Assembly: GCF_000412675.1 (NCBI RefSeq)
Contig: NC_021505.1
Location: 2,536,501-2,600,500, forward strand
Origin: Pseudomonas putida NBRC 14164
Lineage (GTDB): Bacteria; Pseudomonadota; Gammaproteobacteria; Pseudomonadales; Pseudomonadaceae
Length of the DNA stretch: 64,000 nucleotides
Direction: 5' to 3'
Shown here: positions 45,660 to 55,435 of the stretch, in pieces
Numbering within the stretch: the first letter of the stretch is position 1
Layout of the letters: every line of letters begins with the position of its first letter
The notes under the pieces: generated by a model
Told to the model about the DNA's origin: nothing
Database searches by the model: none
Seen by the model: the letters and a program-made list of their open reading frames with translations, nothing else
Made by a program: the position numbers and the translations under genes

Positions 45660-45865
45660 GTGGATCTCCCTATGACTGGCAGCGTCGTGGTATGCGCTGC
45701 TCATCCTACACAAGCTGGGGGCTTTTGGCCCTAGCGGGTGCAAAGCAATGAAAACGCCGGCAATCGTTGCTGGCGGCAAAAGAGGGAGTAGACCACTGGT
45801 CGCTGGAAAAGTGCGATGAGTTGCTAATCATTCGTATCGAGCTGGCGGTTTCAGCTGTTTCGGTA

Positions 45866-46477
45866 TCAACGGGCCAACGCCGGGTGCGGCTTGTAGAACA
45901 GGAAGTGCGTGGTCTGCGCAGTCTTGCGGTAGGCCTTGGCCCAGTCGGGGTGGACCGTGCGATCGTGGAAGTACAGCGCGCCGCCGGTGGGGTCTTTCAA
46001 TTGCTGGTTGAGCGCCTTGCGGGCAATCTCCTTGGCCACATCGTAGCGTTTCGCTTCCTCGACCTGGTCCGGGCGCCCGTCGCACCACCAGGAAAACTGG
46101 CAGGCCTTGGTCTCGACGCCCTGCTTGACCACGCCGCAGATGGTGTCGGGGAAACCATCATGCCCAAGGCGGTTGAGCACCACGCTGGCCACCGCCGACA
46201 TGTCTTCGGCATCGGCGCCCTTGGCTTCCCAGTAGATGGTGCGGGCCAGGCAGGTGATGCTGTCGTCCAGGGGCGCCTGGCCGGCCGGGTCGACTGCTTG
46301 CGTTTCGCTTGAGGTCAGTTTTTCTGTTTTTTTTGGCGGCGGGGCATCGTTGACCACCTTTTTTTCCAGTACTTCGGCCTTGTCTTCGGCCACTGCGGCC
46401 TTGGCCGTGTCGGCTGCGTGCAAGGGGCCTGCGAGGAGGGCCGAGGTCAAGCCGATCACTATCCAGACAGGGCGCAT
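45866..46477 (-). CDS. SleB/CwlJ-type cell-wall hydrolase (Hydrolase_2 family)
   Basis: 203 residues with signal peptide (TSALLAGPLHA). A low-complexity Ala/Lys/Glu region (about 25-60) is followed by the catalytic domain: CLARTIYWEAKGADAEDMSAVASVVLNRLGHDGFPDTICGVV, with the catalytic Glu in YWEAKG, and CQFSWWCDG. This is the SleB-type lytic transglycosylase or hydrolase fold acting on peptidoglycan. In Gram-negatives such proteins are not spore-related; they likely act in wall remodelling. It precedes nothing in an operon; the AEC gene ends 34 bases upstream. Confidence 0.87.
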   Translation of the reverse strand: MRPVWIVIGLTSALLAGPLHAADTAKAAVAEDKAEVLEKKVVNDAPPPKKTEKLTSSETQAVDPAGQAPLDDSITCLARTIYWEAKGADAEDMSAVASVVLNRLGHDGFPDTICGVVKQGVETKACQFSWWCDGRPDQVEEAKRYDVAKEIARKALNQQLKDPTGGALYFHDRTVHPDWAKAYRKTAQTTHFLFYKPHPALAR

Positions 46478-46510
46478 GGCGAGGCATCCGAGTGGGGGCT
46501 GATTGCCAGT

Positions 46511-47428
46511 CTAGCCAAGCGTAAGCATTAACACCAAAGGCAGGGTGGCGGCGGCCGCTACGGTCTGCAGGGCAATGATGGTGGCCATCAGCGGGGCGTT
46601 GCCACCCATTTGCCTGGCCATTACATAGGAGGACGACGCAGTGGGCAGGGCCTGGAACAGCACCGCCACCACGGCTGCCTGGCCACTCAGGCCCAGCACG
46701 CGGCACAGGCCCCAGGTGGTCAAGGGCATGATCAGGAACTTGAATGCTGACGCCGCCATCAGCGGCCGCACCTGCTGGCCCAGGCTGGCCCCACCTAGCG
46801 CTGCGCCCACACATAGCAGGCCCATTGGCAGGGCGGCCTGGCCCAGCGCCTTGACCGTGGGTTCGATGCCCGGCGGCAAGCCCAGCCCCGTTACCCGCAG
46901 CAGCAGGCCGCCGGCACAGCCGACGATCAACGGGTTGGCGAAGATTGCCCGCAGCACTGTGGCCGGTGAGCTGTGGCGGGCGCTGAAACGCGCGAACACC
47001 AGCACGCAGAGCAGGTTGACCAAGGGCACGATGGCGGCATTGGCCACTGCAGCAAGGGCAATCCCGGCGCTGCCGTAGAGGCCGGCGGCCAGGGTAGCGC
47101 CGATGTAGTTGTTGAAGCGGATACCGCCCTGGAAGACCGAGGTGAAGTCAGCGCCATCGTGGTTGATTGCGCCCTGGTACAGCACCAGCAGCACGGCGCC
47201 GGCCAGGGTGGAGAGCATCAGCACGCCGACCATGCCCATCACCGGTACGCCATCGAGGTTGGCCGTGGCCAGGCCGTGCAGGAACAGCGAAGGTAGCAGT
47301 ACGTAGTAGCTCAGGCGCTCGGCGCCGGGCCAGAAACTCTCGGCCAGAAAGCCGCGCAGGCGCAGGAAAGTACCCAGGGTAATCAGCAGGATGATCGGTA
47401 GCAGGGTGGTCAGCAGCAAGTGAAGCAT
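46511..47428 (-). CDS. AEC-family (auxin efflux carrier) transporter
   Basis: 305 residues from MLHLLLTTLLPIILLITLGTF, with about ten helices. The family signature is the pair of five-helix repeats with PLVNLLCVLVFARF and NPLIVGCAGGLLLRVTGLGLP in the crossing region, then ALGQAALPMGLLCVGAALG. AEC proteins move organic acids such as malate or malonate, or auxin-like molecules. The 34 bases to the SleB-type gene on the same strand make cotranscription possible. No regulator is adjacent. Confidence 0.88.
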   Translation of the reverse strand: MLHLLLTTLLPIILLITLGTFLRLRGFLAESFWPGAERLSYYVLLPSLFLHGLATANLDGVPVMGMVGVLMLSTLAGAVLLVLYQGAINHDGADFTSVFQGGIRFNNYIGATLAAGLYGSAGIALAAVANAAIVPLVNLLCVLVFARFSARHSSPATVLRAIFANPLIVGCAGGLLLRVTGLGLPPGIEPTVKALGQAALPMGLLCVGAALGGASLGQQVRPLMAASAFKFLIMPLTTWGLCRVLGLSGQAAVVAVLFQALPTASSSYVMARQMGGNAPLMATIIALQTVAAAATLPLVLMLTLG

Positions 47429-47581
47429 GGTCGACGTTCCGTGGTCGGGTACGCGCACAGACTACTGCTGAGGACTGATCTGTAAAAACGTTGTTTTCTG
47501 CACTGACTGTTGAGAAAAAATGCATGGTTCAGGCATTACGCGCTCCCACAGAGATCCCGCCAGGACAGTCACTAATTGCAA

Positions 47582-48445
47582 CTACGCCTCAAGCGCAGTC
47601 TTCAACACCGCGCTCAAATGCCGCCGTTGGCTTTTCTCATGCTCCAGCAACACCACACGGCGGGTCAGTTGCGGTTGGCCAAACGGCAGGCAGGTGGCCG
47701 GCGGCAGGCGTTTCAGGTCGTCGTCTGCCATGGGGATGATCGCGACACCCAGGCCCATGACGGCCATGCTTGCCAACGCTTCCTGGCTGTCCAGTTCCAT
47801 CTGTTCGCTCACTTGCAAATGCTGGCGGCGCAGTTCCTGCTCAATCTGCCGCCCGGCCCAGGCACGCTTGTCGAAGCGCAGGAACGGTTGACTGGCGAGC
47901 AGCTGCGGTACGCTGTACCCGGCCAGTTCGGGGCTGGCGATGGCCCAGAAGCGGTCCTCGAACAGCGGTGTGAAATCCAGGCTTTGTGGGTATGGGCTGA
48001 CCGGCTCAGTGGTGATTGCCGCGTCCAGCTCACCGTCCTCCACGCGGCGTGCCAGCTCCGCCGACATGCCCGAGGCCACGCTGATGTGCAACTGTGGGTG
48101 GTTGGCCTTGATCCATACCAGCGCCTTGGGCAAGCGCCGCGCCAGCACGGTATGGATCGCCCCCAGGCGCAGGCGGCCGCGCAGGCTCGGGCCGCTGGCC
48201 ACAGCGTCGGCCAGTTCGTCGTAGGCAGCCAGGATGCTCTCGGCGCGGGCCACCGCCAACTGGCCTGCTTCGGTCAGCACCACCTGCCTGCGGCTGCGGT
48301 CGAACAGGGGGGCCTGCAACTCGTCTTCAAGGGTCTTGATGTGCAGGCTCACCGCCGAAGGGGTGAGGCTGAGCAGGTCGGCGGCACGCGCAAAGGTGCC
48401 GTGGCGGGCGATGGTTACCAGGGTGCGCAAGGCTTTGAGAGACAT
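47582..48445 (-). CDS. LysR-family transcriptional regulator
   Basis: 287 residues. The helix-turn-helix is FARAADLLSLTPSAVSLHIKTLEDELQAPLFDRSRRQVVL and the effector domain continues with LRLGAIHTVLARRLPKALVWIKANHPQL. It lies between the AEC gene and the betaine-type ABC genes on the same strand and is separated from the ABC genes by an inverted REP pair, so it is probably a single unit. The target could be the AEC transporter downstream (153 bases away); no evidence distinguishes the options. Confidence 0.9.
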   Translation of the reverse strand: MSLKALRTLVTIARHGTFARAADLLSLTPSAVSLHIKTLEDELQAPLFDRSRRQVVLTEAGQLAVARAESILAAYDELADAVASGPSLRGRLRLGAIHTVLARRLPKALVWIKANHPQLHISVASGMSAELARRVEDGELDAAITTEPVSPYPQSLDFTPLFEDRFWAIASPELAGYSVPQLLASQPFLRFDKRAWAGRQIEQELRRQHLQVSEQMELDSQEALASMAVMGLGVAIIPMADDDLKRLPPATCLPFGQPQLTRRVVLLEHEKSQRRHLSAVLKTALEA

Positions 48446-48488
48446 GCGGAGGAGGTCCGGTTACAAGCTGACAGGGCGGTATTGTCAG

Positions 48489-48588
48489 GCCCGGCCCTAT
48501 CGCCGGCAAGCCAGCTCCCACAGGTACTCCACCGGCAGCGGCCATTGTGGTGACCCTGTGGGAGCTGGCTTGCCGGCGATAGGGCCGG
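48489..48588. repeat. Inverted pair of P. putida REP elements
   Basis: The core CGCCGGCAAGCCAGCTCCCA at about 48500 faces CTGTGGGAGCTGGCTTGCCG at about 48556. The match extends to the outer CCGGCCCTATCG and CGATAGGGCCGG, making this the most complete pair in the window. It sits between the ABC permease stop and the LysR start. Confidence 0.92.
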
Positions 48589-48603
48589 TACAGGCCACAT
48601 TGT

Positions 48604-49452
48604 TCAGCGCTCAATACGCCCATACGCCTGGCTGATCCGGTCGATCACCATGGCCAGGGCGACGATCGCCAGCCCGGCCTCCACACCTTGGCCGACATTC
48701 AAGGTCTGGATCCCCGCCAGCACATCCTCACCCAACCCGCGGGCACCGATCATCGATGCCACCACCACCATCGACAAGGCCATCATTACCGACTGGTTGA
48801 GCCCGGCCATGATGCTTGGCAGCGCCAGCGGCAGGGCAATGCGCCGCAGCCGCTGCCAGCGGGTTGCCCCCAGGCCGTGTGCGGCCTGCAGCAACGAAGG
48901 GTCGATCTGGCTCAGGCCCAGTTCGGTCAACCGTACCAGTGGCGGCAGGGCGTAGATCAGCGTGGCGAACACGGCGGGTACCTTGCCCAGGCCAAACAGC
49001 ATCAGCACCGGGATCAGGTAAACGAAGGCCGGCAGCGTCTGCATCACATCCAGTACCGGTAACAGCAGCCGCCTCGCCAGTGGCCGGGAAGCCAGTAGTA
49101 TGCCCAGCGGCACGCCCACCAGCACGCACAGGCCGGTACTCACCAGCACCAAGGCCAAGGTTTGCAGCAGCTTGTCCCACAGCCCGAGCATCCCGATCAA
49201 GGCCAGCAGCGCTACCAGCACCGCGCTGCGCAGCAGGCTGCGGCTGGCGTGCCAGGCAAGCAGGCCAACCAGTAGCAACAGCAACCACCAGGGCAGCAGG
49301 CGCAGCAGGTTCTCCAGGCCGACCAGCAGTTGCAGCAGCTGGTCAGAAACCGCGCGCAACTGATCGCCGTAATTCAGCACCAGCCAGTCGACCAGCCTGT
49401 TTACGCTGTCAGCGAAAGAAAACTGCAGGGCTTGGGGAAAGCCGTTGCTCAC
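48604..49452 (-). CDS. Glycine betaine/proline-type ABC transporter permease (ProW/OpuAB family)
   Basis: 282 residues with six or seven helices. LVSTGLCVLVGVPLGILLASRP, PAFVYLIPVLMLFGLGKVPAVFATLIYALPPLVRLTELGL and the EAA-like QAAHGLGATRWQRLRRIALPLALPSI are the ProW signatures. Its ATG overlaps the stop of the binding-protein gene. No ATPase gene lies on either side, so an ATPase from another osmoprotectant system must serve, or this pair has another role. Confidence 0.9.
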   Translation of the reverse strand: MSNGFPQALQFSFADSVNRLVDWLVLNYGDQLRAVSDQLLQLLVGLENLLRLLPWWLLLLLVGLLAWHASRSLLRSAVLVALLALIGMLGLWDKLLQTLALVLVSTGLCVLVGVPLGILLASRPLARRLLLPVLDVMQTLPAFVYLIPVLMLFGLGKVPAVFATLIYALPPLVRLTELGLSQIDPSLLQAAHGLGATRWQRLRRIALPLALPSIMAGLNQSVMMALSMVVVASMIGARGLGEDVLAGIQTLNVGQGVEAGLAIVALAMVIDRISQAYGRIER

Positions 49453-50465
49453 AGGCTGCCCTCAACCTTGGTGGCAACCTCGGCAGGCAGCCAGGCTTTC
49501 CACACCTCTGGGTTGTCACGCAGGAAGGTGAGGGCGGCCTCGCGCGGTGGCGTGCGCTTTTCGCTCATGACGGCCAGCGCCTTGTTGAGCCGATCGATCG
49601 GCAGGTCGACCTGCTCGAACACCGCGACCAGGTCCGGGTAGCCATCGCGGAAGGCTTTGGATACACCGATGGACAGTTTCGCCGGCAGTGAGCGGCTGCC
49701 CTTCGGGTCAGGGTTGGCGGCATCTGTCAGGGTGGCCCAGGCCTGGGCATCGAACGGCGGCTCTTGCAGGCGGATGAGTTTGTATCGCCCCATCAACGGG
49801 GTCGGGTTCCAGTAATAGAACAGCACCGGCTGGCCACGGCGGATGGCCGAGCCGATTTCCGCATCCATCGCTGCACCGGAGCCACTGCGGAAGTTGGTAT
49901 ACAGCTCATCCAGGCCATACGCTTTGAGTTTCTGGCTGTTGACCGTTTCCGATGTCCAGCCGCTGGGGCTGTTCAGAAAACGGCCCTTGTCGGGTGACTC
50001 GGGGTCGCGAAATACCTGCGGGTAGCGCTTGAGGTCGTCGACGCTGCGCAGTTCGGGCGCCAAAGGCTTCAACTTGCGAGCAGCGTCGCCTTCGATCACG
50101 TACGCGGGTACCCACCAACCTTCTTCTGCATGCTTGACCGTGTCGCCCAGTGCGAATACCTGGCCTGCCTGCTCGGCCTTGACCCAGGCAGGGCTGCGTC
50201 CGGCCCACTCTTCGGCGATCACCTGGAGGTCGTTGCTGGCCAGGGCCACTTCCATGCTGACGGTGCTGCCGGGGAAGGTATCGGTGGTGTAGCCATACCC
50301 GCGCTCCACGATCAGCCGCAGGATTTCGGTGGTGAGGGCACCGCTTTCCCAGCCGATGGCACCGAAATGGATCGGTGGGCGTTGCTCTGCCGATACAGCG
50401 TTGTGGGTGTTGGCCAGGCCTAAGGCCAGCATCAAGCCAGCCAGCAGCGTTGAAAACTTGTTCAT
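49449..50465 (-). CDS. Glycine betaine/choline-type ABC substrate-binding protein (OpuAC family)
   Basis: 338 residues with a signal peptide cut after AVSA. The OpuAC features are IHFGAIGWESGALTTEILRLIVERGYGY, GSTVSMEVALASNDLQVIAEEW and VLFYYWNPTPLMGRYKLIRL. Aromatic residues in the last two motifs form the cage that holds a quaternary ammonium group. It is translationally coupled to the permease and lies about 100 bases from the end of a chemoreceptor gene on the same strand, suggesting uptake of, and perhaps chemotaxis to, a betaine-like compound. Confidence 0.9.
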   Translation of the reverse strand: MNKFSTLLAGLMLALGLANTHNAVSAEQRPPIHFGAIGWESGALTTEILRLIVERGYGYTTDTFPGSTVSMEVALASNDLQVIAEEWAGRSPAWVKAEQAGQVFALGDTVKHAEEGWWVPAYVIEGDAARKLKPLAPELRSVDDLKRYPQVFRDPESPDKGRFLNSPSGWTSETVNSQKLKAYGLDELYTNFRSGSGAAMDAEIGSAIRRGQPVLFYYWNPTPLMGRYKLIRLQEPPFDAQAWATLTDAANPDPKGSRSLPAKLSIGVSKAFRDGYPDLVAVFEQVDLPIDRLNKALAVMSEKRTPPREAALTFLRDNPEVWKAWLPAEVATKVEGSL

Positions 50466-50533
50466 CCAGACCTCGTCGTTTGCCGCGCCTTGGGGGTGGG
50501 GGCAAGTGTAGACGACGAGCTGTTGGCGGGGCT

Positions 50534-50556
50534 CGGGGCCGCGCGGAGCGGCCCCG
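50534..50556 (-). terminator. Strong hairpin after the chemoreceptor gene
   Basis: CGGGGCCGC and GCGGCCCCG pair perfectly (9 base pairs) around GCGGA, 7 bases past the chemoreceptor stop. It lacks a clear T-run but is well placed to end that transcript. Confidence 0.7.
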
Positions 50557-50562
50557 TTTGCC

Positions 50563-52707
50563 TCAGACGCGGAACTGGTCCATCAGCGCCTGCTGCTGGT
50601 TGGCCAGGCTGTTCAGGGACTGGCTGACTCGCGCCGACTCGTTGGCCTGCCCCGACAGCGATTCGGTGACATCGCGGATAGTTGCCACGTTGCTGTTGAT
50701 CTCTTCGGCCACTGCGCTTTGCTCTTCGGCGGCCGAGGCGATCTGCAGGTTCATGTCGGTGATCACCGTCACCGCCTGGCCGATACGCTGCAACGCAGTC
50801 ACGGCCTGGCCAACCTGTTCGACACCGCCCTGGGCCTGACGGTGGCTGTTGTCCATGGCACCGACCACTTCGCGGGTGCCGTCCTGCAAGGCCTCGATCA
50901 CCTGGCGGGTTTCTTCTACCGACTCCTGGGTGCGTCGGGCCAGGTTGCGTACTTCATCGGCAACCACTGCAAAGCCACGGCCGGCTTCACCCGCGCGGGC
51001 TGCCTCGATGGCGGCGTTGAGCGCCAGCAGGTTGGTCTGTTCGGCAATCGAGCGGATCACTTCCAGCACCGAACCGATCTTTTCGCTGTTCTGCGCCAGG
51101 CCTTCGACTTCGGCCATGGCGTTGCTCATGTCGGCGGCCAGGGCATCAATGCTTTGGGTGGTGCGGTCGATGACTGCCAGGCCTTCGCGGGTGGCCTGGT
51201 CGGCATCACGGGCGGCCTGGGCGGCTTGCGAAGCACTGCGCGCCACGTCCTGGGCCGTAGCGCTCATTTCGTGCGAGGCCGTGGCCACCTGGTCGACCTG
51301 GCGGTATTGCTGCTCCATGCCGGCGCTGGTTTGCGTGGCAATTGCCGAGGACTGGTCGGCGGTGCCTCGTGCAGCCTGCACGGAGCGTTTGACCTCGGCG
51401 ATGGTCGGCTGCAACTTGTCGAGGAAGCGGTTGAACCAGCCGGCCAGTTCACCCAGCTCGTCCTGCTTCTGGTAGGTCAGGCGGCGGGTCAGGTCGCCTT
51501 CGCCGCTGGCAATGTCCTTGAGCATGGCGGCCACGCCGAGGATTGGCCGGGTAACGCCGCGGGCCATCAGCCACACCATCAGCAGGCCGGCAATGGCTGC
51601 CGCCAGGCCCAGGCCCAGCTCCAGCAGGGTACCACTGGTGTTCAGCGCGTCCAGTTCCTGCTTCAGTGTTTCGGCAGGCCCGGTCAGGGCATTTTCCGGC
51701 ACATCCAGCAGCACGCCCCAGGGTTGCGCGTCGGGGATCGGCCGGAACGCGGCCAGCACCTTCAGACGCTGCTGGTCGTGCAGGATGGTCATCTTGCCAT
51801 CGGCCAGCTTGCGTACCAACTCGGCGCCCTTGGCCGAGTCCACTTGGTCGAAGCGCTGGGCCAGCTTGCTGGCATCGGCGCTGTAGCCGGCCAGCAGGCC
51901 GACCGGGCTGAGGATAGCGACCGTGGTGCGGCCCTCGTACAGGCTGCGGCTGGCCTCTTGGCTCAGGGCCTGCAGGCTGTTGAGGTTAATGTCGATGGAG
52001 AGGGTGGCAATGATCTTGCCGTTGACCGCCAGCGGGAAGACGATGCTGGTCATCAGCACCTGCTGGCCATCGATGTCATAGAAATAGGGCTCTACCACAC
52101 ACACCTTGCCGGTCGTACGCGGGCACACCCACCAGGTGTTGGCCGGCTGGCCGCTGGGGCCGATCTCGGTGTTGGCCATGTCGTGTTCAGGCAGCGCCAT
52201 GGCGGTCAGCTGGCCGGCGCGCGGCTGCGACCAGTACAGGGCAAAGCGCCCGGTTTCGTTGCTGCCCAGCTCTGCCTTGCCGGCGAACAGGCTGTCCTTG
52301 GTGTCCAGCGCGTTGGGCTCGAACACCAGCGACAGGCCGAGCAGGTCGGGGTTGGCCTGCAGTGCGGTACGCACCTGGCGGGTCATGTCTTCGCGCAGGT
52401 CAAACGCGTCGAGGTAGCGCTTTTCTGCCTGTTCGCGCAGGAACAGCACCTGGCGGGCGAAGCCGGCGCCGTACTGGTAGGCGTCCATGAACTGGCGACG
52501 GATGTTGAGCGCTTGCACTTCACCCTGCGACTCGATGCGTGATTGCGCCGCCTCGGTCAGCATCTGCATGCTGCTGGCCTTGACCAGGTCCGAGCTATGG
52601 TCCATCCGGTACAACGAGAGGCCGACAAGCAAGGTGACGATGCCAGCCAGGCAAAGGCCGGCGAGCAGGGTGATCTTCCACTGGATGGAAAGTTGGCGCA
52701 AAGGCAT
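50563..52707 (-). CDS. Methyl-accepting chemotaxis protein with a large periplasmic dCache sensor
   Basis: 714 residues. Transmembrane helix 1 is at about 12-32 ([21 protein letters not shown]), then a periplasmic sensor of about 330 residues with dCache features ([33 protein letters not shown]). Helix 2 is at about 370-390 and a HAMP domain follows. The cytoplasmic hairpin carries the invariant [37 protein letters not shown] tip. No CheR-tethering C-terminal pentapeptide is seen. A sigma-28 promoter lies about 73 bases upstream, so it is coexpressed with flagella. The ligand is unknown; the betaine binding protein downstream is a hint only. Confidence 0.93.
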   Translation of the reverse strand: MPLRQLSIQWKITLLAGLCLAGIVTLLVGLSLYRMDHSSDLVKASSMQMLTEAAQSRIESQGEVQALNIRRQFMDAYQYGAGFARQVLFLREQAEKRYLDAFDLREDMTRQVRTALQANPDLLGLSLVFEPNALDTKDSLFAGKAELGSNETGRFALYWSQPRAGQLTAMALPEHDMANTEIGPSGQPANTWWVCPRTTGKVCVVEPYFYDIDGQQVLMTSIVFPLAVNGKIIATLSIDINLNSLQALSQEASRSLYEGRTTVAILSPVGLLAGYSADASKLAQRFDQVDSAKGAELVRKLADGKMTILHDQQRLKVLAAFRPIPDAQPWGVLLDVPENALTGPAETLKQELDALNTSGTLLELGLGLAAAIAGLLMVWLMARGVTRPILGVAAMLKDIASGEGDLTRRLTYQKQDELGELAGWFNRFLDKLQPTIAEVKRSVQAARGTADQSSAIATQTSAGMEQQYRQVDQVATASHEMSATAQDVARSASQAAQAARDADQATREGLAVIDRTTQSIDALAADMSNAMAEVEGLAQNSEKIGSVLEVIRSIAEQTNLLALNAAIEAARAGEAGRGFAVVADEVRNLARRTQESVEETRQVIEALQDGTREVVGAMDNSHRQAQGGVEQVGQAVTALQRIGQAVTVITDMNLQIASAAEEQSAVAEEINSNVATIRDVTESLSGQANESARVSQSLNSLANQQQALMDQFRV

Positions 52708-52779
52708 GGGGGCGGATCCCTTTTTTTGGGCACTAAGGGTTATGGCTTTGGGGCTGGGTTGGGCGGGGAGCCCAACAGC

Positions 52780-52806
52780 TTATCGGCCCTTTCATTTTTT
52801 TCTTTA
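52780..52806 (-). promoter_or_regulatory. Sigma-28 (FliA) promoter of the chemoreceptor gene
   Basis: On the minus strand, TAAA (52806-52803) is followed by exactly 15 bases and then GCCGATAA (52787-52780), the consensus flagellar sigma-28 promoter. The start codon at 52707 is 72 bases downstream. The rest of the 220-base gap 52708-52927 is AT-rich intergenic DNA with the start region of the antiporter gene. Confidence 0.9.
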
Positions 52807-52927
52807 TTCAAACATTCAATTTAAATCCGGCCTTCTGTGAAATCCGCCGCAACATGGCGCTTTTGACATCTGCCGCCCACTGCTTCAGAGTGCGCGCTTT
52901 TTTCTGCCGTAATGAGGTAAGCCAACC

Positions 52928-54247
52928 ATGAATGCAGTGATCGCCGCGGTCGGCATCATGCTGATACTCAGCCTGTCCCGCGTGCATGTGGTCATCGCCC
53001 TGATCATCGGTGCCCTGGTCGGTGGGCTGGTGGGCGGCCTGGGCATCGAAGGCACGCTCAAGGCGTTCAACGGTGGCCTGGGCGGTGGCGCCACGGTTGC
53101 CTTGTCCTATGCGCTACTGGGCGCTTTTGCGGTGGCCATTGCCAAGTCCGGCCTGGCTCATGCCTTGGCTGACCGTGCACTGGCCATGATCGATCGCCAG
53201 GGCCATGCCAATGGCGGCAAGGTCAAATGGCTGATGATCGGCCTGATGTTGGTGGTGGCGGTGTCGTCGCAGAACATCCTGCCCATCCACATTGCCTTCA
53301 TTCCGCTTCTGGTCCCGCCGTTGCTGTATGTATTGACCCGCCTGCGCATCGACCGCCGCCTGATCGCCTGCGTGATCACCTTCGGCCTGATCACCCCGTA
53401 CATGTTCCTGCCGGTGGGCTTCGGCAACATTTTCCTCAACGAAATCCTGCTGGCCAACGTTGCCCGTGCCGGTGTCGACGTGAGCGGTGTCAACGTCACC
53501 CACGCCATGGCCATACCAGCTGCGGGGATGTTGGTCGGCCTGCTGCTGGCAGTGTTCATCAGCTACCGCAAGAAGCGTGACTACGACCTGGCGCGCATCG
53601 AGCAGGTGGAGCAGGTGAGCGTGCAGTACAACCCGCTGACGCTGCTGGTGGCGGGGCTTGCAATTGCCGCAGCGTTCATCGTCCAGTTGTTGCTGGACTC
53701 GATGATCATCGGTGCCATGGTCGGCTTCCTGATTTTCTCGCTGTCCGGCATCGTCAAGTGGAAGGACACCGACGGCCTCTTCACCGAGGGCATGAAGATG
53801 ATGGCCATGATCGGCTTCATCATGATTGCCGCCTCGGGCTTTGCCGACGTGATGAAGGCAACCGGTGAGGTGAAGAGCCTGGTGGAAACCTCGGCCCAGT
53901 GGATCGAGCACAGCAAGGGCATCGGTGCCTTGCTGATGCTGTTGGTGGGCTTGCTGGTGACCATGGGCATCGGCTCGTCGTTCTCCACCGTGCCGATCCT
54001 GGCCGCGATCTTTGTGCCACTGTGCGTGCAGCTGGGCTTCGACCCGCTGGCCACCGTTTGCATCGTCGGTACTGCCGGTGCCTTGGGGGACGCAGGCTCG
54101 CCGGCCTCGGATTCGACCCTGGGGCCGACCTCGGGCCTGAACGTGGATGGCCAGCACCACCATATCTGGGACACCGTGGTACCGACCTTCATCCACTACA
54201 ACCTGCCATTGCTGGCGTTTGGGTGGGTGGCGGCGATGACGCTGTAA
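52928..54247 (+). CDS. Na+/H+ antiporter-family membrane protein (YuiF/COG2056 type)
   Basis: 439 residues with about eleven helices. [71 protein letters not shown] and the C-terminal [25 protein letters not shown] mark the COG2056 family. Annotated relatives are called Na+/H+ antiporters, but some may carry amino acids or small organic acids. An ATG preceded by GAGGTAAG fixes the start. It is a single gene, convergent with the orphan FecR across 11 bases. Confidence 0.88.
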   Translation: MNAVIAAVGIMLILSLSRVHVVIALIIGALVGGLVGGLGIEGTLKAFNGGLGGGATVALSYALLGAFAVAIAKSGLAHALADRALAMIDRQGHANGGKVKWLMIGLMLVVAVSSQNILPIHIAFIPLLVPPLLYVLTRLRIDRRLIACVITFGLITPYMFLPVGFGNIFLNEILLANVARAGVDVSGVNVTHAMAIPAAGMLVGLLLAVFISYRKKRDYDLARIEQVEQVSVQYNPLTLLVAGLAIAAAFIVQLLLDSMIIGAMVGFLIFSLSGIVKWKDTDGLFTEGMKMMAMIGFIMIAASGFADVMKATGEVKSLVETSAQWIEHSKGIGALLMLLVGLLVTMGIGSSFSTVPILAAIFVPLCVQLGFDPLATVCIVGTAGALGDAGSPASDSTLGPTSGLNVDGQHHHIWDTVVPTFIHYNLPLLAFGWVAAMTL

Positions 54248-54258
54248 GGGGCGAGGGG

Positions 54259-55266
54259 TCAGCCCTTGTCGGGCGGCGGCGAGATGCGGTTGAGCACGGT
54301 GCTGCCGTCCTTGCTGCGGGTGAGGTAGATCGGCAGCACCTTGGGCAGGTTGTTGACCAGGCGCGCGACCTCACGGGTGTTGTAGATACCACTGATGCGA
54401 ATGCGGCCGGTGCTGGCATCTGCCAGCTGGAGCGGCGCGTCGAGGTAGCGGTTGATCACCGGCAGCGCCTGCTCTAGGCTCAGGTTGTCGAGCACTAGCT
54501 TGCCGCTGCGCCAAGCCAGGCTGTTGCCGTAGTCGTCGCTCTGTTCAAGCTGCGGCTCGAAGTCGCCCTTGTGATAACTGGCCTGCATCCCAGGGCCCAG
54601 ACGATAGCCACCGGTGGTGCCGTCGCTGGACACCAGCACCGAGCCTTCCACCAGCGTGACCTTGACCTGGTCCTGGTATTTCCACACGTTGAATTGCGTG
54701 CCAGTGACGCGGGTCTGGCCACGGCCTGCATGCACGATGAACGGGTGGCTGCTGTCGTGCTGCACCTTGAAGAACGCCTCGCCGCGCTTGAGCGTGACCT
54801 GGCGCTGGTCCTTGTAGTTGAGGTAGGTCAGCTCTGTGTGGAGGTTGAGCTGTACCGTGCTGCCGTCGCTCAACTCCACGGTCTGCATGCGGTCGCCGGC
54901 TTCGAAATGCTGGTAGTGGTTGGGCAGCCAGCCTTGTTCCCAGCCCAGCCAGCCGGCCAGCGGCAGCACGGCCAGGGCGATGGCGGCAGCAGATGCCAGC
55001 GGGCGCCAGTTGCGAGGGCGGGCAGGTTGACGGGTGGGTGGGTTGAAGTCGACGACGGTGGCGTTGCGTGGCAACAGGTCGGCCGTTTGCCAGATCTCCA
55101 GCATTGCCTGGTACTCCTCGGCATGCCGCGGGTCCGCCGCCAGCCAGCGGGCAAACGCCTCGCGCTCGGACGCCGTGCAATCATCGGCGTGCAGGCGCAT
55201 GCACCAGTGCGCGGCGGCGTCGGTGATGGCATCGTCAGGGCTGGTGTTGAGGCGGTCGTGATTCAT
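54259..55266 (-). CDS. Orphan FecR-family sigma regulator
   Basis: 335 residues. DUF4880 region (AAHWCMRLHADDCTASEREAFARWLAADPRHAEEY), a membrane pass near residues 91-110 (ASAAAIALAVLPLAGWLGW) and the FecR domain (LSDGSTVQLNLHTELTYL, VTLKRGEAFFKVQHDSSHPF, VTGTQFNVWKYQDQVKVTLVEGSV). C-terminal residues 240-330 resemble the STN-like DUF4974 found in FecR proteins. Unlike its counterpart at 23948, it has no ECF sigma gene or TonB receptor next to it. It must partner with a remote sigma factor or act alone. Confidence 0.9.
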   Translation of the reverse strand: MNHDRLNTSPDDAITDAAAHWCMRLHADDCTASEREAFARWLAADPRHAEEYQAMLEIWQTADLLPRNATVVDFNPPTRQPARPRNWRPLASAAAIALAVLPLAGWLGWEQGWLPNHYQHFEAGDRMQTVELSDGSTVQLNLHTELTYLNYKDQRQVTLKRGEAFFKVQHDSSHPFIVHAGRGQTRVTGTQFNVWKYQDQVKVTLVEGSVLVSSDGTTGGYRLGPGMQASYHKGDFEPQLEQSDDYGNSLAWRSGKLVLDNLSLEQALPVINRYLDAPLQLADASTGRIRISGIYNTREVARLVNNLPKVLPIYLTRSKDGSTVLNRISPPPDKG

Positions 55267-55435
55267 TGCGGCTCCGGATTTTGCGTATTCTACCCTTGCT
55301 GGAGGGCTCCCGAGAACCGACGTAATGGCGAATGACTATCAGTTGTGACTGTTTTTCGTCAGATTTGCAACGGTTTTTCAGCGTTTGAGAACCCTTCGCG
55401 GGCGGCAATCGAGGCTGAAATCCCTGGCGCTGCCT

